This document shows, piece by piece, positions 1 to 9,820 of a stretch of DNA of 33,415 nucleotides; the stretch's first letter is position 1, and each line of letters opens with the position of its first letter. Origin of the DNA: Phreatobacter sp. (GTDB lineage: Bacteria > Pseudomonadota > Alphaproteobacteria > Rhizobiales > Phreatobacteraceae); contig NZ_JALHMP010000038.1 of assembly GCF_022843985.1 (NCBI RefSeq), positions 1 to 33,415 of the forward strand, written 5' to 3'. Under the pieces are notes generated by a model. It worked only from the letters and a program-made list of their open reading frames with translations, made no database searches and was not told where the DNA came from. The translations under genes and the position numbers were made by a program.

Positions 1-127
1 CCTGCGGTGCGGTGGCGCCCTGCGGCGTGGGGGCGACGGCGCCGGGCAGCTGCATCTGCGCCGCGGCACGCTCGCCGCTGGCGGCGGCGAGGGCGAGAGA
101 GAGCAGAAGGACAGCGCGGCGCGACAT
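1..127 (-). CDS. N-terminus of an exported hypothetical protein (cut by window edge)
   Basis: Only the first 42 codons are in the window. The reading frame begins at the ATG at 127-125 and runs off the left edge. The translation starts MSRRAVLLLSLALAAA and continues through a small-residue stretch to about residue 24. This has the n-region, hydrophobic core and Ala-rich cleavage region of a signal peptide. A Pro/Ala-rich segment follows, consistent with a secreted or periplasmic protein. It is divergent from dnaK with about 385 bases between the two starts. From memory, Rhizobiales genomes often carry a secreted hypothetical protein divergent from dnaK, but the visible part is too short to name a family. 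The start is supported by the signal peptide beginning directly at this Met. Confidence 0.55.
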   Translation of the reverse strand, partial: MSRRAVLLLSLALAAASGERAAAQMQLPGAVAPTPQGATAPQ

Positions 128-300
128 GATTCATCCGGTGATGCGGAGCCGACACATAGCCTGCCGGACCGCGGCGGTCACCAACCCGTGACGCAACGGG
201 ACTCATGGCGGCGGCGATGTTGCGCCAAGGACGCACCTGCCCCGCCGGGTCGTGTGCCGAAACGTCGGTGCGATTCCTTCACAGCGATGTGACGGTGACG

Positions 301-332
301 CTTGCGGCGCCATGACGCCCCCCCTATATCCG
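301..332 (+). promoter_or_regulatory. RpoH (sigma-32) heat-shock promoter of dnaK-dnaJ
   Basis: A -35 element CTTG (301-304, CTTGCG) is followed, after 16 bases from the end of CTTGCG, by CCTATATCCG at 323-332. That decamer fits the alphaproteobacterial RpoH -10 consensus CYTATNTNNG at every fixed position. Transcription would start near 338-341, giving a leader of about 170 nt before the dnaK ATG at 513. The rest of the 128-512 gap shows no gene. Placement upstream of dnaK makes the assignment strong; the exact start site is inferred. Confidence 0.8.
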
Positions 333-512
333 GCCCAACCGGCGGAAAGCGGCGATGTCTCGTGGCTTTCCGCCCTGCGATCACCAGCTTGCAAACCCCA
401 TATGACGAAGGGGTCGGCGCAGGCGGTCCGGGCGGAAATCCCTCTTCGTCCGCGGGCCGTCAGCCTCACGGGTGCTTCGGGCCCGGCCGACCCGCTTGAA
501 AAGGAGAAGACC

Positions 513-2411
<1,899 letters not shown>

Positions 2412-2434
2412 GGCCCGAGAGGGGCTTTCCAGCG

Positions 2435-2459
2435 GGCCCCCGGAGCCATTCCGGGGGCC
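2435..2459 (+). promoter_or_regulatory. dnaK-dnaJ intergenic hairpin (attenuator or processing site)
   Basis: A perfect 9-bp stem is formed by GGCCCCCGG (2435-2443) and CCGGGGGCC (2451-2459) around the 7-base loop AGCCATT. Only a short pyrimidine run (TTCGCTT) follows. It lies 24 bases after the dnaK stop and 30 bases before dnaJ. It could be a partial terminator lowering dnaJ relative to dnaK, or a hairpin stabilising the 3' end of dnaK mRNA. The stem is directly visible; the role is inference. Confidence 0.6.
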
Positions 2460-2489
2460 TTCGCTTGAACGGGGGCAGAAGCTGGGTCG

Positions 2490-3629
2490 ATGTCCAAGCG
2501 CGACTACTATGAGACACTGGGGGTCGGCCGCGATGCGGACGACGCGGCTCTGAAATCCGCCTTCCGCAAGAAGGCGATGCAGTATCACCCGGACCGCAAT
2601 CCCGACAATGCCGAGGCCGAGGCCCAGTTCAAGGAACTGAACGAGGCCTATCAGGTGCTGTCCGACGGCCAGAAGCGTGCCGCCTATGACCGCTTCGGCC
2701 ACCAGGCCTTCGAGAATGGCGGCGGCGGCGGCGGCCATCCCGGCTTCGGCGGCGACTTCGCCTCGTCCATGTCCGACATCTTCGAGGAGCTGTTCGGCAT
2801 GTCCGGCGGCCGCCGTCGCGGAGCCGGCGGGCGCGAGCGCGGCGCCGACCTGCGCTACAACATGGACATCACGCTGGAGGAGGCCTTCGCCGGCAAATCC
2901 GCCCAGCTGCGCATTCCCACCACGGTGTCCTGCGAGGTCTGTTCCGGTACCGGCGCCAAGCCCGGCTCCAAGCCGAAGACCTGCGGCACCTGCGGCGGCC
3001 ATGGCCGTGTGCGCGCGTCACAGGGCTTCTTCTCGGTCGAGCGCACCTGCCCGACCTGCCAGGGCCGCGGCCAGGTCATCGAGGACCCCTGCGGCAACTG
3101 CTCAGGCGCCGGCCGCATCACCAAGGAGCGCGTGCTCTCGGTGAACATCCCCGCCGGCGTCGAGGACGGCACCCGTATCCGCCTCGCCAACGAGGGCGAG
3201 GCCGGCTTCCGCGGCGGCCCGTCGGGCGACCTCTACATCTTCCTCTCCATCGAGCCGCATGCCTTCTTCCAGCGCGACGGCCAGGACCTCTATTGCCGCG
3301 CGCCGGTCTCCATGGTGACCGCGGCCCTGGGCGGGGCCTTCGAGGTCCCGACCATCGACGGCGGCCGGGCCCAGGTGAAGGTTCCCGAGGGCACCCAGTC
3401 CGGCAAGCGCTTCCGCCTCTCCGGCAAGGGCATGCCGGTGCTGCGCTCCAAGGCGGTCGGCGACCTCTATGTCCAGGTCGATGTCGAGACCCCGCGCGCC
3501 CTCACCCGGCGCCAGAAGGAGCTGCTCGCCGAGTTCGACAAGGAGAGCTCGAAGGACACCCAGCCGGAAACAGCCGGTTTCTTCGCCAAGGCCAAGGCCT
3601 TCTGGGACGGGCTGGCCAAGGAGGGGTGA
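2490..3629 (+). CDS. dnaJ: Co-chaperone DnaJ (Hsp40, type I)
   Basis: Delivers unfolded substrates to DnaK and stimulates its ATPase. The 379-residue protein has the full type I layout. The J domain (1-70) has the essential HPD at residues 33-35 (MQYHPDRN). A Gly/Phe-rich linker of about 78-105 follows ([14 protein letters not shown]). Four CxxCxGxG zinc repeats follow, beginning [24 protein letters not shown] and CGNCSGAG. Two C-terminal beta-domains and a dimerisation region complete it. Start ATG 2490 gives the usual MSKRDYYE. It lies 78 bases after dnaK on the same strand, so it is probably co-transcribed from the RpoH promoter, modulated by the hairpin between the two genes. It converges with rmuC; no clear terminator was seen in 3630-3720. 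Confidence 0.99.
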   Translation: MSKRDYYETLGVGRDADDAALKSAFRKKAMQYHPDRNPDNAEAEAQFKELNEAYQVLSDGQKRAAYDRFGHQAFENGGGGGGHPGFGGDFASSMSDIFEELFGMSGGRRRGAGGRERGADLRYNMDITLEEAFAGKSAQLRIPTTVSCEVCSGTGAKPGSKPKTCGTCGGHGRVRASQGFFSVERTCPTCQGRGQVIEDPCGNCSGAGRITKERVLSVNIPAGVEDGTRIRLANEGEAGFRGGPSGDLYIFLSIEPHAFFQRDGQDLYCRAPVSMVTAALGGAFEVPTIDGGRAQVKVPEGTQSGKRFRLSGKGMPVLRSKAVGDLYVQVDVETPRALTRRQKELLAEFDKESSKDTQPETAGFFAKAKAFWDGLAKEG

Positions 3630-3720
3630 GGCCCCAGCCGCGCCGGGTCACGGGCGGGCGGCACAATCCACCTGCGTCCTTCGAGGCTGGCGGGTTCAGG
3701 GCAACTCCCCCGCCGATCCC

Positions 3721-4902
3721 TCACTCCGCCGCGAAGGAGCCCTTCAGCGGCAGCTTGGCGAGCGGCGGCGGGGCCGGGGCCTCGTCGAATTCCAGCGCCT
3801 CGATCCGCCCGCCGCGCTTGGCGATCTTGTCGGCGGAGGTGAGGATCTGCCCGAGATCCTCATTGGCCTGGCCGAAATGCTTCTGCAGGTTCAGAACCCG
3901 GTCGGTCAGCCGCGTGACATCGTCGAGGAGGTGCGAGACCTCCTTCTGGATGACGCGGGCCTCCTCGCGCATCCGCTCGTCCTTGAGGAGCCCTTGCACC
4001 ACCTGCACCGCCAGCATCATCAGCGACGGCGAGACGATGATGATCCGGGCCCGGAAGGCCTTCTGGACAATGTCATCGAAATGCTCGTTGAGGTCGGCAT
4101 AGATGCCCTCGGAGGGCACGAAGAGCAGCGCCATGTCCTGCGTCTCGCCGGGGATCAGGTATTTCTCGGCGATATCCTTGATATGGACCGTCAGGTCCTG
4201 GCGCAGCCGCTGGGCGGCGAGGCGCCGCACCTCCTCCGCATGGGCCTCACGCCACATCGTCACCGCCTCCAGCGGGAACTTGGCGTCGACGACGAGGCCG
4301 CGGCTGTCGCCGGCGAGGCGGATGACGGCATCCGGCCGCTTGCCGTTGGAGAGCGTCGGCTGGAAGGTGAAGCCGGTGCGCGGCAGGCCATCGGTCAGGA
4401 TCGCCTCCATCCGCCCCTGTCCGAAGGCGCCGCGCGCCTGCTTGTTGGCGAGCACGTCCTTCAGCGTCACCACCTGCCCCGCGAGGTCGGTGAGGTTCTT
4501 CTGGGCGCTGTCGATGACGGCGAGCCGCTCGTTGAGCCGCCCGAGATTCTCCATCGTCGTCTTGGTCTGTCCTTCCAGCGACTGGCCGATCCGGGTCGAC
4601 ATGCCGTCGAGCCGGTCGCCGAGCTGGCGGGCGAGGTCGTTCTGCCGCGAGCCGAGCCCTTCCGCCATGGCCTTGAGGCGGCCGGTCAGCTCCGCCTGGA
4701 TTCGCGCCATCTCGCCCATCCGCTCCTCGATCTCCTGCGCGTGGATGACGGCGCGCTCGGCCTCCAACGCGCGGGCGCCCGCCTGCCGGCGCAGGGCGAC
4801 GAAGAGCACGGCGAGCATCAGCAGCGAGAGGCCGAGGAGGGCGAGGGCGAGTTCGCCGGCCGTGATCGCGCGGCCGCCAACGACGAGAACGATATCGGTC
4901 AT
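3721..4902 (-). CDS. rmuC: DNA recombination protein RmuC
   Basis: The 393-residue protein has an N-terminal membrane anchor (about residues 15-37, ALALLGLSLLMLAVLFVAL). A long coiled coil of about 40-150 follows, then the conserved RmuC core containing VVDAKFPLEA, LFVPSEGIYADL and IIIVSPSLMMLAVQVV. RmuC family proteins limit inversions at short inverted repeats and have a restriction-endonuclease-like core. The exact biochemical role is not well established. The Met at 4902 lies directly before the transmembrane helix, although no strong ribosome site precedes it. It lies 61 bases downstream of the SCO1 gene on the same strand and is convergent with dnaJ. Confidence 0.95.
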   Translation of the reverse strand: MTDIVLVVGGRAITAGELALALLGLSLLMLAVLFVALRRQAGARALEAERAVIHAQEIEERMGEMARIQAELTGRLKAMAEGLGSRQNDLARQLGDRLDGMSTRIGQSLEGQTKTTMENLGRLNERLAVIDSAQKNLTDLAGQVVTLKDVLANKQARGAFGQGRMEAILTDGLPRTGFTFQPTLSNGKRPDAVIRLAGDSRGLVVDAKFPLEAVTMWREAHAEEVRRLAAQRLRQDLTVHIKDIAEKYLIPGETQDMALLFVPSEGIYADLNEHFDDIVQKAFRARIIIVSPSLMMLAVQVVQGLLKDERMREEARVIQKEVSHLLDDVTRLTDRVLNLQKHFGQANEDLGQILTSADKIAKRGGRIEALEFDEAPAPPPLAKLPLKGSFAAE

Positions 4903-4963
4903 GGCGGCAGTTTAGGCGATTCGCGGGCCGTCGCGGCCGGCGGAGGGCACCGGGCCTTCTGGC

Positions 4964-5593
4964 CTAAAGGAAGCGGCGCAGGTCCGCCGCGGCTCGCGCC
5001 GGCTCGCGGGCGACGTCGAAGGTCGAGACGAACTGGCCCTGCCGGTCCATCAGATAGACGAAGGTGGTGTGGTCCATCGTGTAGCCGCCGCCGTCCAGCG
5101 GCACCTTGCGGCCATAGGCGCGATAGGCCCGCATCGCCTGGGTCACCTGTTCCTCCGTGCCGGTGAGGCCGCGGATGGAGGCGTGGAAGCTGCCGAGATA
5201 GGTCGCCAGAAGCTCCGTCGTGTCACGGGCCGGGTCCACCGTGACGAAGATGACGTTCACCCTCGCCGCATCCGGCCCGAGCGTGTCGAGCAGCTGGGTG
5301 ATCTCGAACAGCTTGGTCGGGCAGATATCCGGGCAATGGGTGAAACCGAAGAAGACGAGGCTCGGTTTGCCCTGCAGGTCCTTCTCGGTGAAGGGCTTGC
5401 CGGTCTGGTCGGTCAGCGTGAAGGCGCCGCCGATCGCCGAACTGCTGGAGGCGAGTTGGCCGCCGCGCGGCATGGTGAAATGCACCACGGCTGCCAGGAC
5501 GCCGAGGCCACCGACCAGCAGGGCCAGCGACAGGATGAGGGCGACCGATCGCGGACTCTTGCGCGGCGCGGCGGGCTTGTTGGTCTGGGTCAT
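4964..5593 (-). CDS. SCO1/SenC/PrrC-family copper chaperone
   Basis: Membrane-anchored thioredoxin-fold protein of the SCO family, which delivers copper to, or reduces, the CuA site of cytochrome c oxidase on the periplasmic side. The 209-residue protein has a transmembrane anchor at about 16-37. The copper motif CPDIC is in FTHCPDICPT (Cys87 and Cys91), and the third ligand His is in YTMDHTTFVYLMD near residue 174. The start at 5593 (MTQTNKPAAPRK) is preferred over an upstream extension because it places the anchor correctly and follows the stop of the upstream small gene by 7 bases. The close spacing suggests translation together with the 56-residue membrane protein at 5601-5771. No cytochrome oxidase gene is in the window. 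Confidence 0.93.
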   Translation of the reverse strand: MTQTNKPAAPRKSPRSVALILSLALLVGGLGVLAAVVHFTMPRGGQLASSSSAIGGAFTLTDQTGKPFTEKDLQGKPSLVFFGFTHCPDICPTKLFEITQLLDTLGPDAARVNVIFVTVDPARDTTELLATYLGSFHASIRGLTGTEEQVTQAMRAYRAYGRKVPLDGGGYTMDHTTFVYLMDRQGQFVSTFDVAREPARAAADLRRFL

Positions 5594-5600
5594 GTCAGTC

Positions 5601-5771
5601 TCAGAAGCACCAGGCGAGGCCGGCGGCGAGCGTCTCGAGGAAGACCTTCGACCCTTGCGTCCACCACAGCAGGCCGGAGGCTGCCATGAGCGCGCCCACA
5701 CCCAGACCCACCGCCCAGAGGGCGAGGCGCGGCGTTTCGGAGGCAGGCTGCTGAACCGTCTCGGTCGACAT
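5601..5771 (-). CDS. Small single-pass membrane protein upstream of SCO1
   Basis: A 56-residue frame starts at ATG 5771 (MSTETVQQPASETPRLALWAVG) and stops 7 bases before the SCO1 start. Residues 16-38 form one hydrophobic helix (LALWAVGLGVGALMAASGLLWW), followed by a C-terminal segment ending in LAAGLAWCF. I do not recognise the family. The tight coupling to a copper chaperone gene suggests a role at the same membrane site, for example in assembly or copper handling; this is inference from position only. Its start is only 19 bases from the divergent exonuclease frame, so its promoter must overlap that gene's 5' end. The terminal Cys is a possible metal or redox residue. Confidence 0.7.
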   Translation of the reverse strand: MSTETVQQPASETPRLALWAVGLGVGALMAASGLLWWTQGSKVFLETLAAGLAWCF

Positions 5772-5790
5772 GGCGTTTATGTAGTCCAAG

Positions 5791-6903
5791 ATGCGCGCCG
5801 AGGCAAAAGCCGCAGGCAATCGCCCCGATCCCCTTTTCGTGAAGACCGCCGATGCCGATATGGCCCTGATGCGCCCGGATGACCTTCTCCAGCCGACGCC
5901 GCGCGGCCTCTACTGCCCGCCGGCCGATATCTTCATCGATCCCGTCCGGCCGGTGCCGCGCGCCCTGATCACCCATGGCCATTCCGACCATGCCCGCGCC
6001 GGCCACGACCATGTGCTGGCCACCGCCGCGACGCTGAAGATCATGGCGATCCGCTACGGCGCCGATTTCGCCGGCACGACCCAGGCCGCCGCCTGGGGCG
6101 CACCCGTCGCGATCAACGGCGTCACCTTCACCTTTCATCCCGCCGGCCACATCCTCGGCTCGGCGCAGATCGCCGTCAGTCACCGGGGCCTGACCATCGT
6201 CGTCTCGGGCGATTACAAGCGTGCCGCCGACCCCACCGCCGAGGGCTTCGAGGTCGTTCCCTGCGACGTCTTCATCACCGAGGCGACCTTCGGCCTGCCG
6301 GTCTTTCGCCATCCGGACGCCGCCGGCGAGGTGGACAAGCTCCTCGCCTCCTTGCGCCTCTTCCCCGACCGCGCCCATCTCGTCGGCGCCTATTCGCTCG
6401 GCAAGGCCCAGCGCGTCATCGCCCTGATCCGCGCCGCCGGCTGGGACGCGCCGATCTATCTCCACGGCGCCGTCGAGAAGCTGACCCGCTTCTACGAGGC
6501 CGAGGGCTTCGACCTCGGCGATGTCCGCCTGGCGAAGGAGGCCGACAAGAAGGCGCTCGGCGGGGCCGTCGTCATCTGCCCGCCCGGCGCCATGAAGGAC
6601 CTCTGGGCGCGCCGCTTTCCCGATCCGGTGACCGCCTTCGCCTCGGGCTGGATGCGGATCAGGGCCCGCGCCAGGCAGGGCGGCGTCGAATTGCCGCTGA
6701 TCATCTCCGATCATTCCGACTGGGACGAATTGCAGCAGACCATCCGCGACACCGGCGCCGGCGAGATCTGGGTCACCCACGGCCAGGAGGACGCGCTCGT
6801 CCACTGGTGCGGGACCCAGGGGCTTAAAGCGCGACCGCTGCGGCTGGTGGGCTACGGCGACGAGGGGGAGGGCGAGCCCGTCGGAGCCGAGACGGCCACA
6901 TGA
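5791..6903 (+). CDS. Ligase-associated DNA exonuclease (metallo-beta-lactamase / beta-CASP fold)
   Basis: The 370-residue protein is of the beta-lactamase-fold exonuclease type that occurs next to bacterial ATP-dependent ligases. The metal-binding motif HGHSDHA is at residues 62-68 (HxHxDH). Later conserved pieces include HPAGHILGSAQI, VVSGDYKR, EATFGLP, ISDHSDWDEL and VTHGQEDALV, matching the family's order of metal ligands. Members are thought to process DNA ends in repair with the ligase. The ligase ATG overlaps this gene's stop by 4 bases, so the two are translationally coupled. The start is uncertain: ATG 5791 is the longest, while ATGs at 5860 and 5869 would give a length (344-347) closer to relatives. 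None has a good ribosome site. Confidence 0.92.
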   Translation: MRAEAKAAGNRPDPLFVKTADADMALMRPDDLLQPTPRGLYCPPADIFIDPVRPVPRALITHGHSDHARAGHDHVLATAATLKIMAIRYGADFAGTTQAAAWGAPVAINGVTFTFHPAGHILGSAQIAVSHRGLTIVVSGDYKRAADPTAEGFEVVPCDVFITEATFGLPVFRHPDAAGEVDKLLASLRLFPDRAHLVGAYSLGKAQRVIALIRAAGWDAPIYLHGAVEKLTRFYEAEGFDLGDVRLAKEADKKALGGAVVICPPGAMKDLWARRFPDPVTAFASGWMRIRARARQGGVELPLIISDHSDWDELQQTIRDTGAGEIWVTHGQEDALVHWCGTQGLKARPLRLVGYGDEGEGEPVGAETAT

Positions 6904-8609
6904 ACCACTTTGCCGCCCTCCTCGACCGCCTCGCCTATGAGCCGCGGCGCAATGCCAAACTGGCGCTCATCGCCGACTATTTCCGCCACGTGCCCGATCC
7001 CGAGCGCGGCTGGGCCCTGGCAGCCATGACTGGCGCCCTGTCCTTCCGCAATGCCAAGGCCGGCCTCGTCCGCGGCCTGATCGCCGAGCGCGCCGACCCG
7101 GTTCTCTTCGCCCTCGCCTACGACTATGTCGGCGACCTTTCGGAAACGGTCGCACTGATGTGGCCGGCGCCGCCCGGTGCTCCCCTCCCCCCGGACAGCG
7201 GAGGGCCGGGCGAGGGGCATTCACCAGACAGTCCCGCCGCTTTTCCGACCGGCCACAACCGCCCGCCCCCGCCGACCCTGTCGGAGGTGGTCGCCGCCCT
7301 CGGAACGACGTCGAAGGCCGCCCTGCCAGGGCAGGTCGCCGCATGGCTCGACCATCTCGACGAGACCGGCCGCTGGGCACTGCTCAAGCTGATCACCGGG
7401 GGGCTGCGCATCGGCGTCTCGGCCCGGCTCGCCAAGACCGCCGTCGCCGCCCTCGGCCCCCGCGATGCCGACGAGATCGAACTCGTCTGGCCGGATCTGA
7501 AGCCACCCTATATCGATCTCTTCGCCTGGGTCGAGGGCCGCGGCGAGCGCCCGGAAGCGCGCGATCCCGCCCCCTTCCGCCCGCCCATGCTCGCCCACGG
7601 CATCGAGGAGGCGGATTTCGACCGGCTCGACCCCGCCGATTTCGCCGCCGAATGGAAGTGGGACGGCATCCGCGTCCAGGCCGCCGCTGGCACGCTGCCG
7701 GATGGGCGGCGCGTCGCGCGGCTGTACTCGCGCACCGGCGAGGATATTTCTCCGGCCTTTCCCGACCTTGTCGCGGCCCTCACCTTCGACGGCGCCATCG
7801 ACGGCGAACTGCTGGTCCTGCGGGAGGGGCGGGTACAGAGCTTCAACGTGCTGCAGCAGCGCCTCAACCGCAAGCAGGTCACAGGGCCGCTGCTGGCGGA
7901 GTTTCCCGCCCATATCCGCGCCTATGATGTGCTTTTTGCCGGAGCGGAGGACCTGCGCGACCGGCCCTTCTCGGATCGCCGGGTGATCCTCGAAGGGCTG
8001 ATCGCCGACATGGCCAACCCGCGCATCGACATGTCTCCGCTCGTCCCGTTCGAGACCTGGGAGGGCCTCGCCGCGGCCCGCCGCGACCCGGGCGCGGCAG
8101 CGGCCGGCGACGATGCCGAGGCCATCGAGGGGCTGATGATCAAGCGCCGCGACGCGCCCTATCTGCCCGGCAGGCCCAAGGGTCCGTGGTGGAAGTGGAA
8201 ACGCGATCCCATGGTGGTGGACTGCGTGCTGATGTATGCCCAGCGCGGCCACGGCAAGCGCTCCAGCTTCTATTCCGACTTCACCTTCGGGGTCTGGCGG
8301 GCGACGGCAACGGGCGACGAACTCGTGCCGGTCGGCAAGGCCTATTTCGGCTTCACCGACGAGGAACTCGCCCAGCTCGATCGCTTCGTGCGCAACCACA
8401 CGGTCAACCGCTTCGGGCCGGTGCGCGAGGTCACCCATACGGCGCAGGAGGGTCTGGTGCTGGAGATCGCCTTCGAGGGGTTGCAGCGCTCGACCCGGCA
8501 CAAATCCGGCATCGCCATGCGCTTTCCGCGCATTGCCCGCATCCGTTGGGACAAGCCGCCGGGCGAGGCCGACCGGATCGCGGCCCTGGAGGCCCGGCTG
8601 AAAGGCTGA
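6900..8609 (+). CDS. ATP-dependent DNA ligase (with in-frame GC-rich insertion)
   Basis: Seals DNA nicks through an enzyme-AMP intermediate. The 569-residue protein has an N-terminal DNA-binding domain of about 1-215. The nucleotidyltransferase motif I is EWKWDGIR at 251-258, with Lys253 as the adenylated residue. Downstream motifs are DGELLV, EGLMIKRRDAPY and WWKWKRDP, followed by a C-terminal OB domain. It overlaps the exonuclease by ATGA, forming the known exonuclease-ligase repair pair. The Lhr-type helicase and metallophosphoesterase that often accompany it are not adjacent here. Odd feature: residues of about 91-121 (PPGAPLPPDSGGPGEG onward) are a Pro/Gly-rich linker encoded by a palindromic, G/C-run sequence between conserved segments ETVALMW and PTLSEVV, and it looks like a repeat element read in frame. 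Confidence 0.96.
   Translation: MNHFAALLDRLAYEPRRNAKLALIADYFRHVPDPERGWALAAMTGALSFRNAKAGLVRGLIAERADPVLFALAYDYVGDLSETVALMWPAPPGAPLPPDSGGPGEGHSPDSPAAFPTGHNRPPPPTLSEVVAALGTTSKAALPGQVAAWLDHLDETGRWALLKLITGGLRIGVSARLAKTAVAALGPRDADEIELVWPDLKPPYIDLFAWVEGRGERPEARDPAPFRPPMLAHGIEEADFDRLDPADFAAEWKWDGIRVQAAAGTLPDGRRVARLYSRTGEDISPAFPDLVAALTFDGAIDGELLVLREGRVQSFNVLQQRLNRKQVTGPLLAEFPAHIRAYDVLFAGAEDLRDRPFSDRRVILEGLIADMANPRIDMSPLVPFETWEGLAAARRDPGAAAAGDDAEAIEGLMIKRRDAPYLPGRPKGPWWKWKRDPMVVDCVLMYAQRGHGKRSSFYSDFTFGVWRATATGDELVPVGKAYFGFTDEELAQLDRFVRNHTVNRFGPVREVTHTAQEGLVLEIAFEGLQRSTRHKSGIAMRFPRIARIRWDKPPGEADRIAALEARLKG
7180..7218. repeat. GC-rich palindromic repeat-like element inside the ligase gene
   Basis: Within the ligase frame, CCCTCC (7183-7188) can pair with GGAGGG (7200-7205), and CCCCTC (7182-7187) can alternatively pair with GAGGGG (7212-7217). 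The alternating C-run, spacer, G-run, G-run pattern is typical of intergenic repeats in alphaproteobacterial genomes. Its translation is a low-complexity Pro/Gly/Ser linker. The inverted repeat is visible; origin as a repeat insertion is inferred from style, since no second copy occurs in this window. Confidence 0.45.
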
Positions 8610-8684
8610 CGCCTTCGCCCGTGGCGCGGCAGGCATGCCCGGACGGCTTTGCCTGCCGGCGGAGTTCATGCGAAGCGGGGCACA

Positions 8685-9746
8685 ATGCCTCGCATAGCCG
8701 CCGTCGCCGATGTCCTGAAGAGCTTCGTCCTGCCCTGCCTGATCGGGGCCGGCGGCGGCTATGCCTTCGACCGTCTCGGCATGCCCGCCGCCTGGCTGTC
8801 GGGATCGCTGGTCGCGGCGACCCTTCTCGCCCTCGGCGGCGCCAGGGTGGCGGTGCCCGGCCCCGTCGCCACCGCCACCTTCCTGCTGCTCGGCACCATC
8901 ATGGGCGCGGCGGTGACGCCGGAGACCCTGCGGCTGATGCTGTCCTGGCCGGTCTCGATGGCCGGCCTCGCCGTGCTCGTCCCGGCCATCGTCCTCGCCA
9001 TCACCGTCTATCTCGTGCGGATCGAGCGTTTCGACCGGGAGACCGCCTTCTTCGCCTCCATCCCCGGCGCGCTCAGCTATGTCATGGCCATGACGCTCAC
9101 CTCCGGGGCCGATGCGCGCCGGGTCGCCGTCATCCAGAGCTTTCGCCTCGTCCTGCTGGTCGCGGCGCTGCCCGGCCTGCTGTCTCTGGCCCGCATCGGC
9201 GGCACGCCGGCGCCGGCCCCCTCTGCGGCGGGCCTCGGCCCCTGGCCGGAATTGCTGCTCCTGCTGGTCCTCTCGGCCGGTTGCGGCCTCGCCATGGAGC
9301 GGCTGAGGGTGCCCGGCGGCGCCACCGTCGGTGCCATGCTGGCCAGTGCCGTGCTGCACGCCACCGGCCTCGTCACGGCCCTGATGCCCGAACCGCTGAT
9401 GATCGCCGGCTTCGTCGTCATCGGCGTGCTGATCGCCGCCCGTTTCGCCGGCACGTCGCTCACCGAACTGCGCCACCTCCTGCGCGCCTCCGTCGGCGCC
9501 TTCCTCGCCGGCATCGCCATCACCCTGGTCGTCGCGGCGGTGGTGGCCTGGATCACCGGACTGCCGCCCGGCAAGGTCATCCTCGCCTATGCCCCCGGCG
9601 GCATCGAGGCCATGGCCGTCCTCGCCTTCGTCCTCGACATGGACCCGGCCTTCGTCGGCGCCCACCATATCGTCCGCTTCGTCGGCATCGCCCTGCTCCT
9701 GCCGCTCGCCGCGCGGATCGTGCTCGGACCGCAAAGGACCGGCTGA
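8685..9746 (+). CDS. AbrB-family (duplicated) integral membrane protein
   Basis: The 353-residue polytopic membrane protein has about ten hydrophobic segments, with two related halves. Each half begins with a short loop of the type GMPAAWLSGSLVAATLLAL (first) and RVPGGATVGAMLASAVLHA (second). This matches the AbrB family (COG3180), sometimes mislabelled ammonia monooxygenase. The name comes from an E. coli gene whose loss affects aidB regulation. The transport substrate is not established. The frame is open upstream to 8649, but ATG 8685 is the better start because it gives MPRIAAVADVLKSFVLPCLIG directly before the first helix. It is 75 bases after the ligase on the same strand and probably separate from it functionally. 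Confidence 0.9.
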   Translation: MPRIAAVADVLKSFVLPCLIGAGGGYAFDRLGMPAAWLSGSLVAATLLALGGARVAVPGPVATATFLLLGTIMGAAVTPETLRLMLSWPVSMAGLAVLVPAIVLAITVYLVRIERFDRETAFFASIPGALSYVMAMTLTSGADARRVAVIQSFRLVLLVAALPGLLSLARIGGTPAPAPSAAGLGPWPELLLLLVLSAGCGLAMERLRVPGGATVGAMLASAVLHATGLVTALMPEPLMIAGFVVIGVLIAARFAGTSLTELRHLLRASVGAFLAGIAITLVVAAVVAWITGLPPGKVILAYAPGGIEAMAVLAFVLDMDPAFVGAHHIVRFVGIALLLPLAARIVLGPQRTG

Positions 9747-9820
9747 ACCCGCCCAGGGGCGTTGCAAAAGGCTGTTTTCTTCCGCTATCGATAGGCCATC
9801 AGCGATCCCGAGGTTCGGAG

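Noticed and set aside
252-512. Upstream extension of the dnaK frame to 252
   Set aside because: It lies across the RpoH promoter and leader; ATG 513 has a strong ribosome site and gives the canonical DnaK N-terminus.
7221-9767. Very long minus-strand open frame opposite the ligase and AbrB genes
   Set aside because: High G+C leaves few stop codons. Translation is Gly/Asp/Arg/His-rich without any domain, and well-supported plus-strand genes occupy the region.
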